Positions 11,012 to 23,164 of a stretch of 37,979 bases of DNA are shown one piece after another. The DNA lies in the NCBI RefSeq assembly GCF_000003605.2, contig NW_003126889.1, positions 182,438 to 220,416 of the forward strand, given 5' to 3'. This DNA comes from Saccoglossus kowalevskii (lineage: Eukaryota; Hemichordata; Enteropneusta; Harrimaniidae). The notes under the pieces are model-generated. The model saw only the letters and a program-made list of their open reading frames with translations. It did not search any database and was not told where the DNA came from. A program made the position numbers and the translations under genes. Every line of letters starts with the position of its first letter. The first letter of the stretch is position 1.

Positions 11012-11025
11012 GTTGTCATGGCAAC
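11012..11025. promoter_or_regulatory. X-box-type palindrome GTTGTCATGGCAAC
   Basis: Exact match to GTTNYYATRRNAAC and one base from the classic RFX X-box GTTGCCATGGCAAC. One of eight such sites in the window. Confidence 0.45.
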
Positions 11026-12672
11026 AAACTCAAATCAGACATAACATTAAATATTATGAATTAAAGAACATACAATTGTAATATTTTAATTAATGTGAAT
11101 TTTTTTAGTTATTTAATCACTGCATTAACCCCATTTTAGATCTATGGCTTGATATAGTATGTATACTGTACAGTAAATGACTGTATGCAGAATTGATTCA
11201 ATCAAATCTACCTACATACATATGTAAGCTGAAATGAAGAGTGAAGCCAAAACATGAGTTTACTGAGTACATATAATAGAACATTCATTTTAGTATTTTG
11301 TATTGCAAAGACCAACAGTAACAGCAAACTCTATGAACTTAGCTAAGCTTAATTGTTACATTTATTGTACCTATTGTCAAACAGAACTCATAAAGCACAC
11401 AATAGTTATTATTTGAACAGTTGCCAAGTACTTCTTACAAGGAAACTTGATACTATGCCATAGATGTTTGAAGGATTCAGCAGTCTTTATAGTTGGCACA
11501 TGATATAGTATCACACATGTTTTGTTATACTAGTAAACTCTTGAACATTTTTTCAGGAATTTAATGTTTTACCACCTGTAAAGAATTTTGTGGAAGTCAC
11601 CAGACTCCATTTCATGTCTCTGTTACCGTACTCCAGTGAAATGTTTGCTGCTACAATATTTTCTGATTATCCTAATAATTATCTTGCAAAATGAAAGCAT
11701 ATATAAGAACACATATAATTAATGTTATAGCTGAAACATGTGTTGAATGCATTGATTGCTGTGTGTCAGTTCAAATATCTGATTTATTTATCATGGTTTA
11801 CATATAGTGGTAGTATTGTTGTACTCTAAAAGATAGCTTTATATTGTGTCGAGTAAAGACATTTTTTTTTTCACAATGGTGATGAGTTTTGAGTTATAGC
11901 ACCAACAGTCAGTTTCTGTGTGAGTCGAGGGATTTCTAGCTTGCGTAATTTGTTTGCTGATTTCCCTGGTTCCTGATGTTCTTACAAGTTATTTACACGC
12001 CAAAATCAACACCCTTACGTAGACGAAATTGGAATGTTTCACACTTGAGCGTGTAAGTTCCTATGGTAAAAGCGGAACTTTAAAACTTGTTCAAAAAGTT
12101 GGCACGAGGTTGATGCACAATACGTGATACTCACAATTCTTAAACTTTTATGTTATATTTGAACAAGTATAATTCATATTTTAAGTTGATGTTAAAAAAT
12201 CCTAGATTATGCTCACATCTATTGGCAGGTGTATACATTGTATACACATGAATACTGCTATAAGTATCATAACCACATTTATACAGTTTTTAGCAAAAAA
12301 ATTGTGAAAATACTCATTTTTGATCAAAAATTAATCAAGAATAGTTGTTTGCAAATACTTATACATAATGCATGAATCCATATGTAGAGTTGTTTTTTTC
12401 CTGACTCTGCAAGATGGTATTTAAATTTATTTTACCATTTCAAATCATTCACTTACCAGCCTCCCAGGTAGTAAAGGTAGTAAGCAACATTCTGTGTTTA
12501 TTCTTACTTGACTTCTATGATTACCTGTACATGTATATCCAAAAGATTCACTGGAATAACAGCCTGAAAGATTTATGTGTGCTTTTAATCATTATATATT
12601 GCAAGCAAAGATAGATCAGGATAGGGTGGAAATTTGATTCTATTAGGCCAAGGAAAAATATATTCAATCAAC

Positions 12673-13039
12673 AGCGAAGCTTATCATATGAGTGATTGTT
12701 CGTTTGCGCCGTCCAAGTCAACTTTTCACTTTTTCGACTTCTTCTTGAAAATTACAAGTCTAATTGCTTTGATACTTGGTATATATGTACCTTGGGTATC
12801 CCTGTCTCAGATTTATTCATTTTATGATACATTTAATTCTCTAATTTTGATGAATATTTTTGTCATTTTTGGTAAAAAGTTATATTTTTGACTTCTTGTT
12901 GAAAATCGAAAATTAGATTGCTTTGATATTTTATATATATGTACTACAGGTAGACCTCTCTCAGATTTGTTCATTTTGTGATGATATTTGAAATGTGCAT
13001 TGCTAACAGTACGCTATCTCAGCCAAGAGGCTGCTTGTT
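12673..13039 (+). mobile_element. HINE/pearl-like element, copy 2 (5'-truncated)
   Basis: Shares AGCTTATCATATGAGTGATT with copy 1 and two imperfect core repeats about 150 bp apart (near 12737 and 12886). The 3' terminus is identical: CAGCC-AAGA-GGCTG hairpin (13020-13033) followed by CTTGTT. The 5' hairpin is missing or decayed. The 85-codon open frame overlapping it belongs to the repeat. Confidence 0.6.
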
Positions 13040-13636
13040 TGTAATTCTCTTTATTTTGTGTAGAAATTAAAAATATACATGTACATCACAGGTTTTTATT
13101 ATCGGTAAGTGTTTTTGTTAGAATATCCCCCAAAAAATCAGTGTCCGTAAAAAATTAAAAACATAATTTTGATAACAATTTAAACAAAAAAAATAATTTC
13201 TAATCCATTTTAGAAAACATTTTTGCTAGGAAAGAATTGACCAGCTTTGTTATTAGTCCAAGAAAAGTGTTCCGCTTGAAATGTGTCTGAATCCCTTTTT
13301 TAATATGCAAAAATGTAGGAATGTACCAAGAAAATTGTTTTTCTGGAGTAAATTGTAGTGAATTTCACTTATGAATGGGTCAAAAAGTGCATGGAGATTT
13401 TATGAAAATGTGTGAATGTTAACATAATGATGTCGTTTGGTCACAGTCGCGCAATAAATAATGGACTATTTTGGCCGTAGTTACAAAATGTGTCACTGAA
13501 GTACTCACACACGTGCATGATTCCAAGAGTTTGTGCTGTGAAGAAACGCCATTGAAAAATAAAGTATTGTGTAATTTGTAGTGAGTATTAGCTCCCTTCG
13601 AAATTCCTATTGCCATCGGGAGTATGTCTACTACAC

Positions 13637-14785
13637 TTATGCTAACCTAGGGGGTTGCAGGATTTAGTTATTCTGACCCAGGGGGATGCAAGATGCAGTT
13701 ATGCTGACTTAGGGGATGCAGGATGCAGTTATGCTGACCTAGGGGATGCAGGATGCAGTTATGCTGACTTAGGGGATGCAGGATGCAGTTATGCTGACTT
13801 AGGGGATGCAAGATGCAGTTATGCTGACTTAGGGGATGCAGGATGCAGTTATGCTGACCTAGGGGATGCAGGATGCAGTTATGCTGACTTAGGGGATGCA
13901 GGATGCAGTTATGCTGACTTAGGGGATGCAGGATGCAGTTATGCTGACTTAGGGGATGCAGGATGCAGTTATGCTGACTTAGGGGATGCAAGATGCAGTT
14001 ATGCTGACCTAGGGGGTGCAGGATGCAGTTATGCTGACCTAGGGGATGCAGGATGCAGTTATGCTGACTTAGGGGATGCAGGATGCAGTTATGCTGACTT
14101 AGGGGATGCAGGATGCAGTTATGCTAACCTAGGGGATGCAGGATGCAGTTATGCTGACTTAGGGGATGCAGGATGCAGTTATGCTGACTTAGGGGATGCA
14201 GGATGCAGTTATGCTAACCTAGGGAGTGCAGAATTCAGTTATGCTGACCTAGGGGTTGCAGGATTCAGTTATGCTGACTTAAGGGGTTGCATGATGCAGT
14301 TATGCTGACTTAGGGGATGCAGGATGCAGTTATGCTGACCTAGGGGGTGCAGAATTCAGTTATGCTGACCTAGGGGGTGCAAGACTCAGTTATGCTGACC
14401 TAGGGGTTGCAGGATTCAGTTATGCTGACCTAGGGGGTGCAAGATTCAGTTATGCTGACCTAGGGGGTGCAGAATTCAGTTATGCTGACCTAGAGGGTGC
14501 AGGATTCAGTTATGCTGACTTAAGGGGTTGCATGATGCAGTTATGCTGACCTAAGGGGTTGCAGGATTCAGTTATGCTGACCTAGGGGGTGCAAGACTCA
14601 GTTATGCTGACCTAGGGGGTGCAAGATTCAGTTATGCTGACCTAGGGGGTGCAGAATTCAGTTATGCTGACCTAGAGGGTGCAGGATTCAGTTATGCTGA
14701 CTTAAGGGGTTGCATGATGCAGTTATGCTGACCTAAGGGGTTGCAGCATTCAGTTATGCTGAGCTAGGCGATACATGATGCTGCA
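13637..14785. repeat. 30-bp minisatellite (about 38 units)
   Basis: Tandem units of AGGGGATGCAGGATGCAGTT plus ATGCTGACTT. The first part (to about 14280) is in strict 30-bp register. Because 30 is divisible by 3, it keeps a 217-codon plus-strand frame (ten-residue repeat GDAGCSYADL, 13655-14308) and a 107-codon minus-strand frame (HPLSQHNCIL) open. After 14281 units of 31 bp break the register and a higher-order block of about 6 units (roughly 182 bp) is duplicated. It lies within an intron; no start context or splice site suggests that it is translated. Confidence 0.95.
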
Positions 14786-15324
14786 ACATTGTTATAAATT
14801 GTTGAGATTTTACCTCATGTAAATGCCTAATTTACTACATATCACATCTGAAAGACCACCATTTCGACATTGAACTATAAAAAAACAAAATTCAAGTTGA
14901 AAATCAAATCATTCAGTTTTTTGTGGCAGACTTTCTGTCAGTTCATGCCTTTTATGTATTATGCTTGATTTCACTGTTAATAGGATTGTATTGAGACTGT
15001 CTGGTAATTTGACTGCTTTATACATTCTGATCTAAGTTACTATGCCCTCATTAGTTAGGTGTATGATGTATACTTTGGTCACTTGGGATTCTCAAGCATT
15101 TAATTATAATAACTCCCACTAGGTTTCAATTACATTGTATTTTGTGAGTAATTGATACATTGTTAACCTTATGTGAATGCATATATAATTACTGGCACCA
15201 ATTCTAATAAGTTCCAGAATATTGGAAGTAAATAATTATATGGAGAGAAAAAAATTGTACTGCATTATTTTAATGGTAATTTTGGCTAAGCACTATAAAA
15301 ATTGAAAATGCGAAAAAAATGATT

Positions 15325-15338
15325 GTTTCCATGGAAAC
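15325..15338. promoter_or_regulatory. X-box-type palindrome GTTTCCATGGAAAC
   Basis: Perfect 14-bp palindrome matching GTTNYYATRRNAAC. Confidence 0.45.
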
Positions 15339-15911
15339 AAAAATATTCTCTAGTGGCCATACTGAATTCAAAAATACATGTATTAATTATTAAACCCGTA
15401 TGTTATTTCAAAGATTTCAAGAGTAAAAGGTTATTTTCATCTGATCAAACTAGGTTTTATGAATACTAGACTATAAAGCTACAGAAAAAACTACTCGGAC
15501 TGATAAATATAATATATGAAAAAATGGTGGTAGAATTCATAGTCTATTCATAGAAGTTAAAGTAATGTTATATCCTATTTTCAAGTCATAGTTATAAATA
15601 TTAATATTTCTATACGTCATAGTAGTTGTAAACATCTAATTTACTAAGCTCGATATTAAACCAGTTATAATAATATTAGATTCAGAAAAAAAAATATTCT
15701 TGTCAATTTTATTTTATAATAACAATGCTAAAAATTGAAAAATAAATGATTTTGAAAAACAAAATGACATGAAACTGTTTCTGTTTATTTCTAGTCCTTT
15801 TCGCAACATTACAAATTCATCAGTACGTGCCATTTCCTATAGACTGTCTCCAGAGCATCTATCTTTGCTATAATTGCTACTTATATTGATTGCTAAACTA
15901 CTAGACTCCCA

Positions 15912-15919
15912 TGACGTCA
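15912..15919. promoter_or_regulatory. CRE palindrome TGACGTCA
   Basis: Perfect CRE core in intron 2; one of four in the window. Confidence 0.25.
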
Positions 15920-17166
15920 ATATGTCACATACATCTATGCTTTTGATTTCCTCTGCGTAGTTTTGTCAAATTAGAATAATATATATAAGAAGATATTTAA
16001 TTAAACGTTGAAGATTGTCTTGGTTGAAAACAATGCATTGAATTTACATGTTCTGTGATATTTGAGATTTGAGCCGATTTGAAGATTATATATCATGTTC
16101 ATCATACTTACATTTAATGGGTTTGTGCTATTAGGATACCGTAAAAATAAAATTGAGGTCACCAGAACATTTTTCAGGATGCAAGAGTTCAAAATGTCAT
16201 GCAAAATGGTCACAACTGACATTTTTTACACTGGTTTCAATGGTGGATTATTCCGTCATAGCTCAAAATTTTGCTTGTTGATATGAAATGATATATTATT
16301 ATTCATATTTAGTATTACAATGTTTTCTGAAAACACTTAAAATACTTGACATATAATTTTGTAGGTTTCCAAGGTGATAATAGTTTTCCAATATATACAA
16401 TGGGAGGTTTTCTCCCATAATGCATTGTGTATATGTGCAGTAAACATGCTCATTAGTGTAGAATTTGAATTGGACTTGAGCTGCCTTAAGAGCGTGTCTA
16501 TCAATAAAACTTATTTACTTTTAATGCAAGTCCTTCCGATTACGGATGGAGTGGGATGACAATAGTGGTGGTGAGGCGGACTGACTGAGGTTGATTTCTA
16601 AATTTTCAGAATGATTACAGATGACTGTCACTTACCAAGTCAATCAATACAACTGACAGTGTAAAAATAATGCCTATTTATTTATACATACATTTTTCAT
16701 TATTTAAAGAATTAACAATTTAATGTTTGAAATTCAAAACATGTCTGCTGTACATATTATCATTCACTGACTGAGTCTACTGGTTTGTACCAGCTGTATA
16801 TCCCTCACTTTTCAAATTACATTTAAAATATCAGTGAAACAGTTTAATAATGCACATTCTGGTACCTGCATGTGGAAACAGTATTAAAGAAAGAATTAAA
16901 GCAATAATTAAAACAAAAACTCTTTTTTTTTTATTTATGTCACCATCATCTGGGAAGTAGTTGTTGTTTGTTTTTGCAGAATCTATGTAATGCTTGCAAG
17001 AGTTGTTCATGTTTTGTGTTCATACTGGTTGGAACTTGTCCTTCACATTTGAGGGTGAAATAATTGCACTGTTAGCCTCTGTTTATTATCAAATTTACAC
17101 TTAGCTATTCTAACCGACTTGTGGACCAAATATTGTCACTGTAAATAGTCAGCTAGCTGCTAGATA

Positions 17167-17591
17167 TTTTTAACTCCACTCTCAACAGAGTGGAACTTTT
17201 CATATTGCTGATTGTCTGTCGTCAACTTTACATTTAATTTTTCAATTTCTTTTAAAAAATAATCAGCTGTATGGATTTCATACTACAGATGGGCTTGGAT
17301 GGTTTTCTCTCAGGTTATTCATTTCGTGACAATAGGTTTAATTCTATAATTTTTGGTAAAAAATGCTGTTTTCAATTTCTTGCATGAAAACGACAGTCCA
17401 ATTATTTTGATATTTTATAAGTGGGTGATTTGGATTCATTCCTCTATCAGATTAACTCATTCAGGTTTGATAACATTTTAGTGAATATTCTTTTTATCTT
17501 GAAAATTGCTAGACTGACTGATTGATTTGATATTTCTTTCTTATTATGCATCTTGAACAGCAGAGATATATCAGCCAACAGACTGCTAGTT
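17167..17591 (+). mobile_element. HINE/pearl-like element, copy 3 (diverged)
   Basis: Begins TTTTTAACTCC with a perfect hairpin TCCACTCT-CAAC-AGAGTGGA (17175-17194), then ATTGCTGATTGTCTGTCGTC. The core has two diverged repeats and it ends with CAGCC-AACA-GACTG (17572-17585) and CTAGTT. The stem sequence differs from copy 1 while the fold is retained. Confidence 0.55.
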
Positions 17592-17723
17592 TTCTCACAC
17601 ATGCTGGTGAACGTGAATGATATTAATTTTGGTGTTATTTACATAACATTATCTGATCAATACAAAATTGAATGATAAACGAATGAGAAAGCTCACTATG
17701 GTTTCACTATGTTTATTTTTCAG

Positions 17724-17803
17724 GTGTTGATGATAGCAGTTACTATAGTAACAGTTTAAGTGAAGATCTTGGTACTTGGGATGATGATAGCATCAGCTGT
17801 GGG
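17724..17803 (+). CDS. RAB11FIP3/4: Class II Rab11-FIP exon 3: start of the acidic region
   Basis: Residues 77-103, reading VDDSSYYSNSLSEDLG then TWDDDSISCG. The acceptor TTTATTTTTCAG is strong. The donor is GGG|GTAGGT; the alternative donor three bases on (GTAATC) would put a stop in exon 4, so GTAGGT is preferred. Phase 1 in, phase 0 out. The segment is a Ser/Asp-rich, probably disordered stretch, as expected after the EF-hands in this family, and has no specific motif I recognise. The codons for SYYSN overlap an X-box palindrome at 17739-17752. Confidence 0.75.
17739..17752. promoter_or_regulatory. X-box-type palindrome GTTACTATAGTAAC inside exon 3
   Basis: Perfect 14-bp palindrome matching GTTNYYATRRNAAC, located in coding sequence. 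Confidence 0.35.
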
Positions 17804-18972
17804 GTAGGTAATCACCACTGTAATATAACATTGTCGACAGTAATATACACTGTTGACTATTCCATGTTCAGATTTGATTCATTGTGTTTCTTGTAATTTA
17901 TTGCTTAATGTTTATGTGATATTGTACTGCTATTATATTAATAAGGAACCATATTTGTTGACACTTAGATTCCAATCCACTGTTCTCATTGAAGATCACA
18001 TTTTACCATCTACATGTTAGATATTTTCTGTTAGCACTGTAATATGAAGTCTTTGAAAATTATATTTATTTTTGAATAAAACCGTGTTTTTGTTTGGTTT
18101 GTTCCAAGTTTCACTTTAAAAAACATGGAGTACTGTCTATCAAAGTCAACACTTTAGTGGATTTAGGAGATACTGCATCCCAGAATATCTACGTTTTTAA
18201 AAACAATCTTTTGAAATTTTCCGAATTTTTGAATAAATTCATGGTTTTGTCAATGAAAGCATGTTTATTTTTCATTCTAGAAATGCTCAATTATATTATT
18301 TTAAATTTTCTTTGTTAAAGGAGGTCAAAAGGTCAGAAAATACTAATTTACATAATCCATTTGTCTACAGATGATTGATTTGTCAATAAGTAAAAAAAAA
18401 AGAAGAGAGATTGAGTCGTCTTTTCATCGGTTCTTCTTGTTTTCATTTTGATTCTGTCTGTCGGAGACACAAACGAGGCAGAACATTCAGTTTTAGCATT
18501 TGATGAACATTCACAAATAGCACTATAGTTCACTAGCTTCATTCTTGTAGCGTAACTAAAATTGTCAAATAACGTCTCTGTGAAAGTAATAGTTGGTAGT
18601 TGTTTGATGCTATGTATTTGATTTTTCTGAGCACATAATCTAATGAAGGTCGCTGTGACCTGCTCTCTTAATGACCCCTGTAAAATGTTCATGCATAATT
18701 ATTTGTGAAATTAAAAATAAATTTGTTAAAAGGGTTTTCTCTGTATTATAATATATATATCATAATAATATTATTTCAAGTTGATATTGGTATATGAACT
18801 TCATCTCTTCAAGTGGTTTTAAGTCTGAATGGTAAATTGCAATAATGGCTATTCATGACATTTTTGTAATGGTAATTTATAACTTGTGCTGTTACCATGG
18901 AAAAGACATCATAATGGATAGGTAAATCTACTATTTATAATAAATTATTTATGTTTGAGTCATGACAAGTCA

Positions 18973-18986
18973 GTTTCTATGGTAAC
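18973..18986. promoter_or_regulatory. X-box-type palindrome GTTTCTATGGTAAC
   Basis: Exact match to GTTNYYATRRNAAC. A one-mismatch relative (GTTACCATGGAAAA) lies at 18891-18904. Confidence 0.45.
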
Positions 18987-19669
18987 GAGTGTGAATTATT
19001 GAATATGCTTGTCTGTATGTTTTTTTTATATTGGTCATCAGGGAATTTCCCAGCATGCACAGTGTGTATGTTAGTTTTCAGAATTACCTGTACCAAGCTC
19101 AGGGATAAAATGCGCCAAATATTGTTTATAAACATGATTGAGGAAATTTGTTAATTCATTTTCATCAGACTATTCAGCAATTATCCGTTTGTGATTGTGT
19201 TGTTTTGGGACTATTTGGTCTTGTATGGGAGGTCATCAAAACACAAACACAATGAAATTACATAGACTATTGTATCGGTCCTGTATCTGCAGTCATGGAT
19301 AAGTGACTGATGCAGTCAGTGGGCACATATTTTGACTTTAATTTTTCTTTTAAAAACAACAAATCTATGTATTTAGCAATAATATTGGTTTAAATTGTTT
19401 TAAATTTCTACATGCATGGCGTGCACATCATATGCAGACTGAAAAACAACATGCATGGTGCAGTGTGCAGCCATGTATTTCACTTCCTAGTCATATGATC
19501 CAGTAAAACTGCCTCTTCTCCACTCACTGGCACATTAATCCAGTGTCTATGACAGACATTTGTCTGTTATCAAAGTGGCACTCTTGGTCAGTTTATGTCT
19601 ATATTCCGTGACAGCGCCCTCTATTGACTGAAAACTGATCGCTTTGAAAGTATCACACTGTATGTGGAA

Positions 19670-19683
19670 GTTGTCATGACAAC
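19670..19683. promoter_or_regulatory. X-box-type palindrome GTTGTCATGACAAC
   Basis: Perfect palindrome matching GTTNYYATRRNAAC. Confidence 0.45.
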
Positions 19684-20960
19684 ATCTGTACAAAACAACA
19701 TTAACAAGTTGGAATAATATATAAATGATTTAAAACGTTCATATTTACTACTTTATACTTGTCATAAGGTAAAACTGTCAAATATGTTCATAATTTATAT
19801 TTCATTATTGCAGTTGTTTGAAAGATGGTTATGTAACTGGTGGCCATTTTGGAAAGATTATGTAATTTTCTGCCATTGTACAAATCGTGTAATGAGTTGA
19901 ACGATTCAACATTTATTGAATATATTTTGGGGGAAAATATCATGCTGAACATCGATATAATGGTGAAAAATTTAACTGAAAAATAAAAATAATTATACCG
20001 GTATATTAAATGTTTAGAATATAGGTTATATTTTTGATCCGGTAAAACTTAATTGTCTACTGATTTGAGGATTACTGTGTAAGAGATTAGGAATGGAATT
20101 ATCATGATCTGAGATTTATTTTTTATACTGTTCTCCCTTTTTTAATCAGCCATACATATGCAATTAGTACACAAGGTTTGCCATATAAATTATTATCGAT
20201 TATTAATAACACAAATTTGTAATTTGCTGAACAGTTTATATTTATCTACAGTTAATTTCTCATATGAGACGTGAAAATGTCTCACCAAATCTAACAACCT
20301 GTGAAAGCTATAACTTTTAATAGATTACAGTGAAGCAGCTGCTTCTGTTATTCACACCCTGATTCATGCTCAAGTTGCAAGTGTTATTTCTCGTGTATCT
20401 ATATACATGTACATGCTACTCATGCATCACTGTCATTCTATTTGTAACAACACTAAAAACTTGAACACATTTTACAAAATTAAGCAGCATTTTTTTTCTA
20501 AAATTTTGTTCAAGACTTTGTAATCATTTATTTTCATTTGGTTTAAAACTAACAAAAATTATATAGAAATACGTACAAATTTGCAAAATGTTGAACCAAA
20601 AATTTGGCAAGAAAATTATGGCATTGAAAGGGTTCCGGTAAGTCATAGAGGAAAATGAGATAAAAATACATTTTTCTAAAAATGATGTACCATAAAGTTT
20701 TTTTTTTATTTATTTTTGTTATTTATCGTTTGTCCAAATTTATTTGGTGCATAGTTATAGTTTATTTAAAAAAAAAATGTAGGTAAACATTCCACCATAC
20801 ATTTACATTTACCAAGAATAAGAGTCGATTTAGATCAGATGCTTACAAAATATGATTGCTATAGAACATTTTTGATAACAAATAAGCTGTTTATCCACGG
20901 TCAAATATGGAGAAAAGTTTATTGCATCTTTATGTGACTTCAGGCCAACAATGCATATAT

Positions 20961-20974
20961 GTTGTCATAGTAAC
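20961..20974. promoter_or_regulatory. X-box-type palindrome GTTGTCATAGTAAC
   Basis: Exact match to GTTNYYATRRNAAC. Confidence 0.45.
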
Positions 20975-21302
20975 ATGTGTAGTACGGTAACTGGTTGTCC
21001 TACCTTAAAGCTGCATTTTGGTACCAAAATAAGACTGGCTGCTTAATAAATTATTTATTGATCAAAGTCAAGAGGATATTTAAAATTGGAATTGCACTCT
21101 ATGAATATTATGTACCAGTGCTTAAACATTTGTCTTGAAATGGAATATAAATATTCTTCTCTGTCTTAACAACTTCTGTGAAATTCCTATCATATCTCAA
21201 GTGACGTCCTGGCCTGGCCAGCTTCCTCTTTCGTGGGTTTCTTCGTCCCTTTCCTTAACAGTCTGGACATGTTGCCTAGATTTTGTTACCATGGTCAGTG
21301 TG

Positions 21303-21438
21303 TGACTGTGATGTTGATTGGCTGATAAATATAGCACATTGCTCATCTGAATATGCTAATTTTTTCAAACAATGGATGACTGTGATGTTGATTGGCTGAT
21401 AAATATAGCACATTGCTCATCTGAATATGCTAATTTTT
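21303..21438 (+). repeat. Two exact 62-bp copies, 74-bp offset, at the gap edge
   Basis: The sequence starting TGACTGTGATGTTGATTGG at 21303 recurs unchanged at 21377, both running to GAATATGCTAATTTTT. The second copy stops 10 bases before the N run. The perfect identity points to a very recent tandem duplication or an assembly overlap artefact. Confidence 0.9.
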
Positions 21439-21448
21439 CTGAGTACTG

Positions 21449-21740
21449 NNNNNNNNNNNNNNNNNNNNNNNNNNNNNNNNNNNNNNNNNNNNNNNNNNNN
21501 NNNNNNNNNNNNNNNNNNNNNNNNNNNNNNNNNNNNNNNNNNNNNNNNNNNNNNNNNNNNNNNNNNNNNNNNNNNNNNNNNNNNNNNNNNNNNNNNNNNN
21601 NNNNNNNNNNNNNNNNNNNNNNNNNNNNNNNNNNNNNNNNNNNNNNNNNNNNNNNNNNNNNNNNNNNNNNNNNNNNNNNNNNNNNNNNNNNNNNNNNNNN
21701 NNNNNNNNNNNNNNNNNNNNNNNNNNNNNNNNNNNNNNNN
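21449..21740. other. Assembly gap, 292 N
   Basis: Run of undetermined bases between exact tandem repeats on the left and the 61-bp minisatellite starting about 65 bp to the right. Open frames drawn through it are meaningless. Confidence 1.
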
Positions 21741-21803
21741 TTTCATTTTTGATTACATTGTAATAAATTTACATGGTTAATAAGCGAAATCTACGCAATA
21801 TTT

Positions 21804-22471
21804 CTAGACTATTATGGAGAGGGATGAAGGACCCACAAAATAATAGGAAGGTAACCGGACATGTCCAGACTATTACAGAGAGGGATGAAGGACCCACAAA
21901 ATAATACGAAGGTACCCGGGCATGTCCAGACTATTACGGACAGAGATGAAGGACCCACAAAATAATAGGAAGGTACCCGGGCATGTCCAGACTATTACGG
22001 ACAGGGATGAAGGACCCACAAAATAATAAGAAGGTACCCGGGCATGTCCAGACTATTACGGACAGGGATGAAGTACCCACAAAATAATAGGAAGGTAACC
22101 GGATATGTCCAGACTATTACGGAGAGGGATGAAGGAACCACAAAATAATAGGAAGGTACCCGGGCATGTCCAGACTATTACGGACAGGGATGAAGGACCC
22201 ACAAAATAATAGGAAGGTACACGGGCATGTCCAGACTATTACAGAGAGGAATGAAGGAACCACAAAATAATAGGAAGGTAACTGGGCATGTCCAGACTAT
22301 AACGGACAGGGATGAAGGAACCACAAAATAATAGGAAGGTACCCGGGCATGTCCAGACTATTACGGAGAGGGATGAAGGAACCACAAAATAATAGGAAGG
22401 TAACTGGGCATGTCCAGACTATAACGAACAGGGATGAAGGACCCACAAAATAATAGGAAGGTACCCGGGCT
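21804..22471. repeat. 61-bp minisatellite, about 11 units
   Basis: Unit contains GGATGAAGGACCCACAAAAT, AATAGGAAGGTACCCGGGC and ATGTCCAGACTATTACGGA. Most units read GGTACCCGGGC; a minority read GGTAACCGGAC or GGTAACTGGGC, and AAGGACCC alternates with AAGGAACC, so variants are interspersed. It has no open coding frame and no similarity to the other arrays. Confidence 0.95.
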
Positions 22472-22615
22472 AGTGATGTTGCACCAATATTATTAAAATA
22501 ATAAAGTCAATACTTAACTACTGCCATTTTCTCTAATATATTATTATACATAATAATATTAATATTACTGTTATCCATAAGTAGTTATCAATAAATAAAC
22601 GCTGCTCAGACTGAT

Positions 22616-22695
22616 ATATTTGGTAATCATCCTAAGTAACTATTAAAACTATTATTTAATACTGGTAGTTACTTAGGACACTGATTACCAAATAT
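22616..22695. repeat. 80-bp foldback element
   Basis: ATATTTGGTAATCA (22616-22629) pairs with TGATTACCAAATAT (22682-22695), and the stem continues inward through CCTAAGTAACTA against TAGTTACTTAGG with one small offset. The stem is about 26 bp. ACTGTTATCCA occurs on both sides (22567-22577 and 22701-22711), possibly an old flanking duplication. MITE-like. Confidence 0.7.
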
Positions 22696-22903
22696 TATTT
22701 ACTGTTATCCAGATTGGAATGATACAAACATATCCTATATGCATAATGATTTATTTAAAAAATAGTTCACATCTTATGAAATATTTAAATATTATAATTA
22801 TATTGTTTGTAAGGTACAAATATGTTTCACAAATACAACACATATAAGCTATATGGTGAGTATAAGACAATTTATATTTCATTGTTTAAATGATTCAAAT
22901 GTC

Positions 22904-23164
22904 TCCAAAATTGACAAAGAAATTACGAGAAAATATGTAAAGTTGTGCAAAATGAAACACCAATTTTTGGCGTGAGAAATTATGGCTTCTATAGTACACG
23001 TACAGCAGAATCTTAATTTTTATCAAGACTTGTAGACAATAGGATATTGTGTTAATTTGTCCAAAATTGACAAAAAAATTATTGAAAAAAATGTGCAAAA
23101 TGGTACACTGAATTTTTGTGGGAAAAATCACGGCTTTGTAGTACACAGCAGAATCTTTTATTTT
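22904..23164. repeat. Imperfect direct repeat, 2 units about 156 bp apart
   Basis: CCAAAATTGACAAA...GCAAAATG...AATTTTTG...GTACAC...CAGCAGAATCTT occurs at about 22904-23022 and again at 23060-23164. A third, weaker relative (GCAAAATGTTGAACC and AAATTATGGCATTG) lies at about 20583-20630. Probably a dispersed low-copy repeat family. Confidence 0.6.

Larger units (their letters stand above)
7316..17723 (+). other. Intron 2 of the FIP gene (10.4 kb, repeat-rich)
   Basis: Phase-1 intron, GTAAGA to TTTTTCAG. It contains a LINE remnant with ATTCT tail split by a HINE-like element (7844-9190), a hairpin (9447-9480), two further HINE-like copies (12673-13039, 17167-17591), the 30-bp minisatellite (13637-14785) and two X-box palindromes. 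The stretches 9500-12670 and 14800-17160 are AT-rich with no further identifiable feature. Confidence 0.75.

Noticed and set aside
13655-14308. 217-codon decapeptide-repeat ORF as a protein gene (with an A-D-L-x-x flavour of pentapeptide repeats)
   Set aside because: It is produced by a 30-bp satellite with no stop in frame, lies in an intron, and loses frame as soon as a 31-bp unit appears. The A-D-L spacing is every ten residues, not five.
13637-14785. CRISPR-like array (30-bp repeats)
   Set aside because: There are no unique spacers; units are directly adjacent. The same applies to the 34-bp and 61-bp arrays. The DNA is eukaryotic.
18348-18692. 114-codon minus-strand ORF in intron 3
   Set aside because: Composition and sequence show no family resemblance; isolated, antisense to the host intron, no promoter features seen.
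21372-21780. ORFs of 109-126 codons across the gap
   Set aside because: They consist almost entirely of N.
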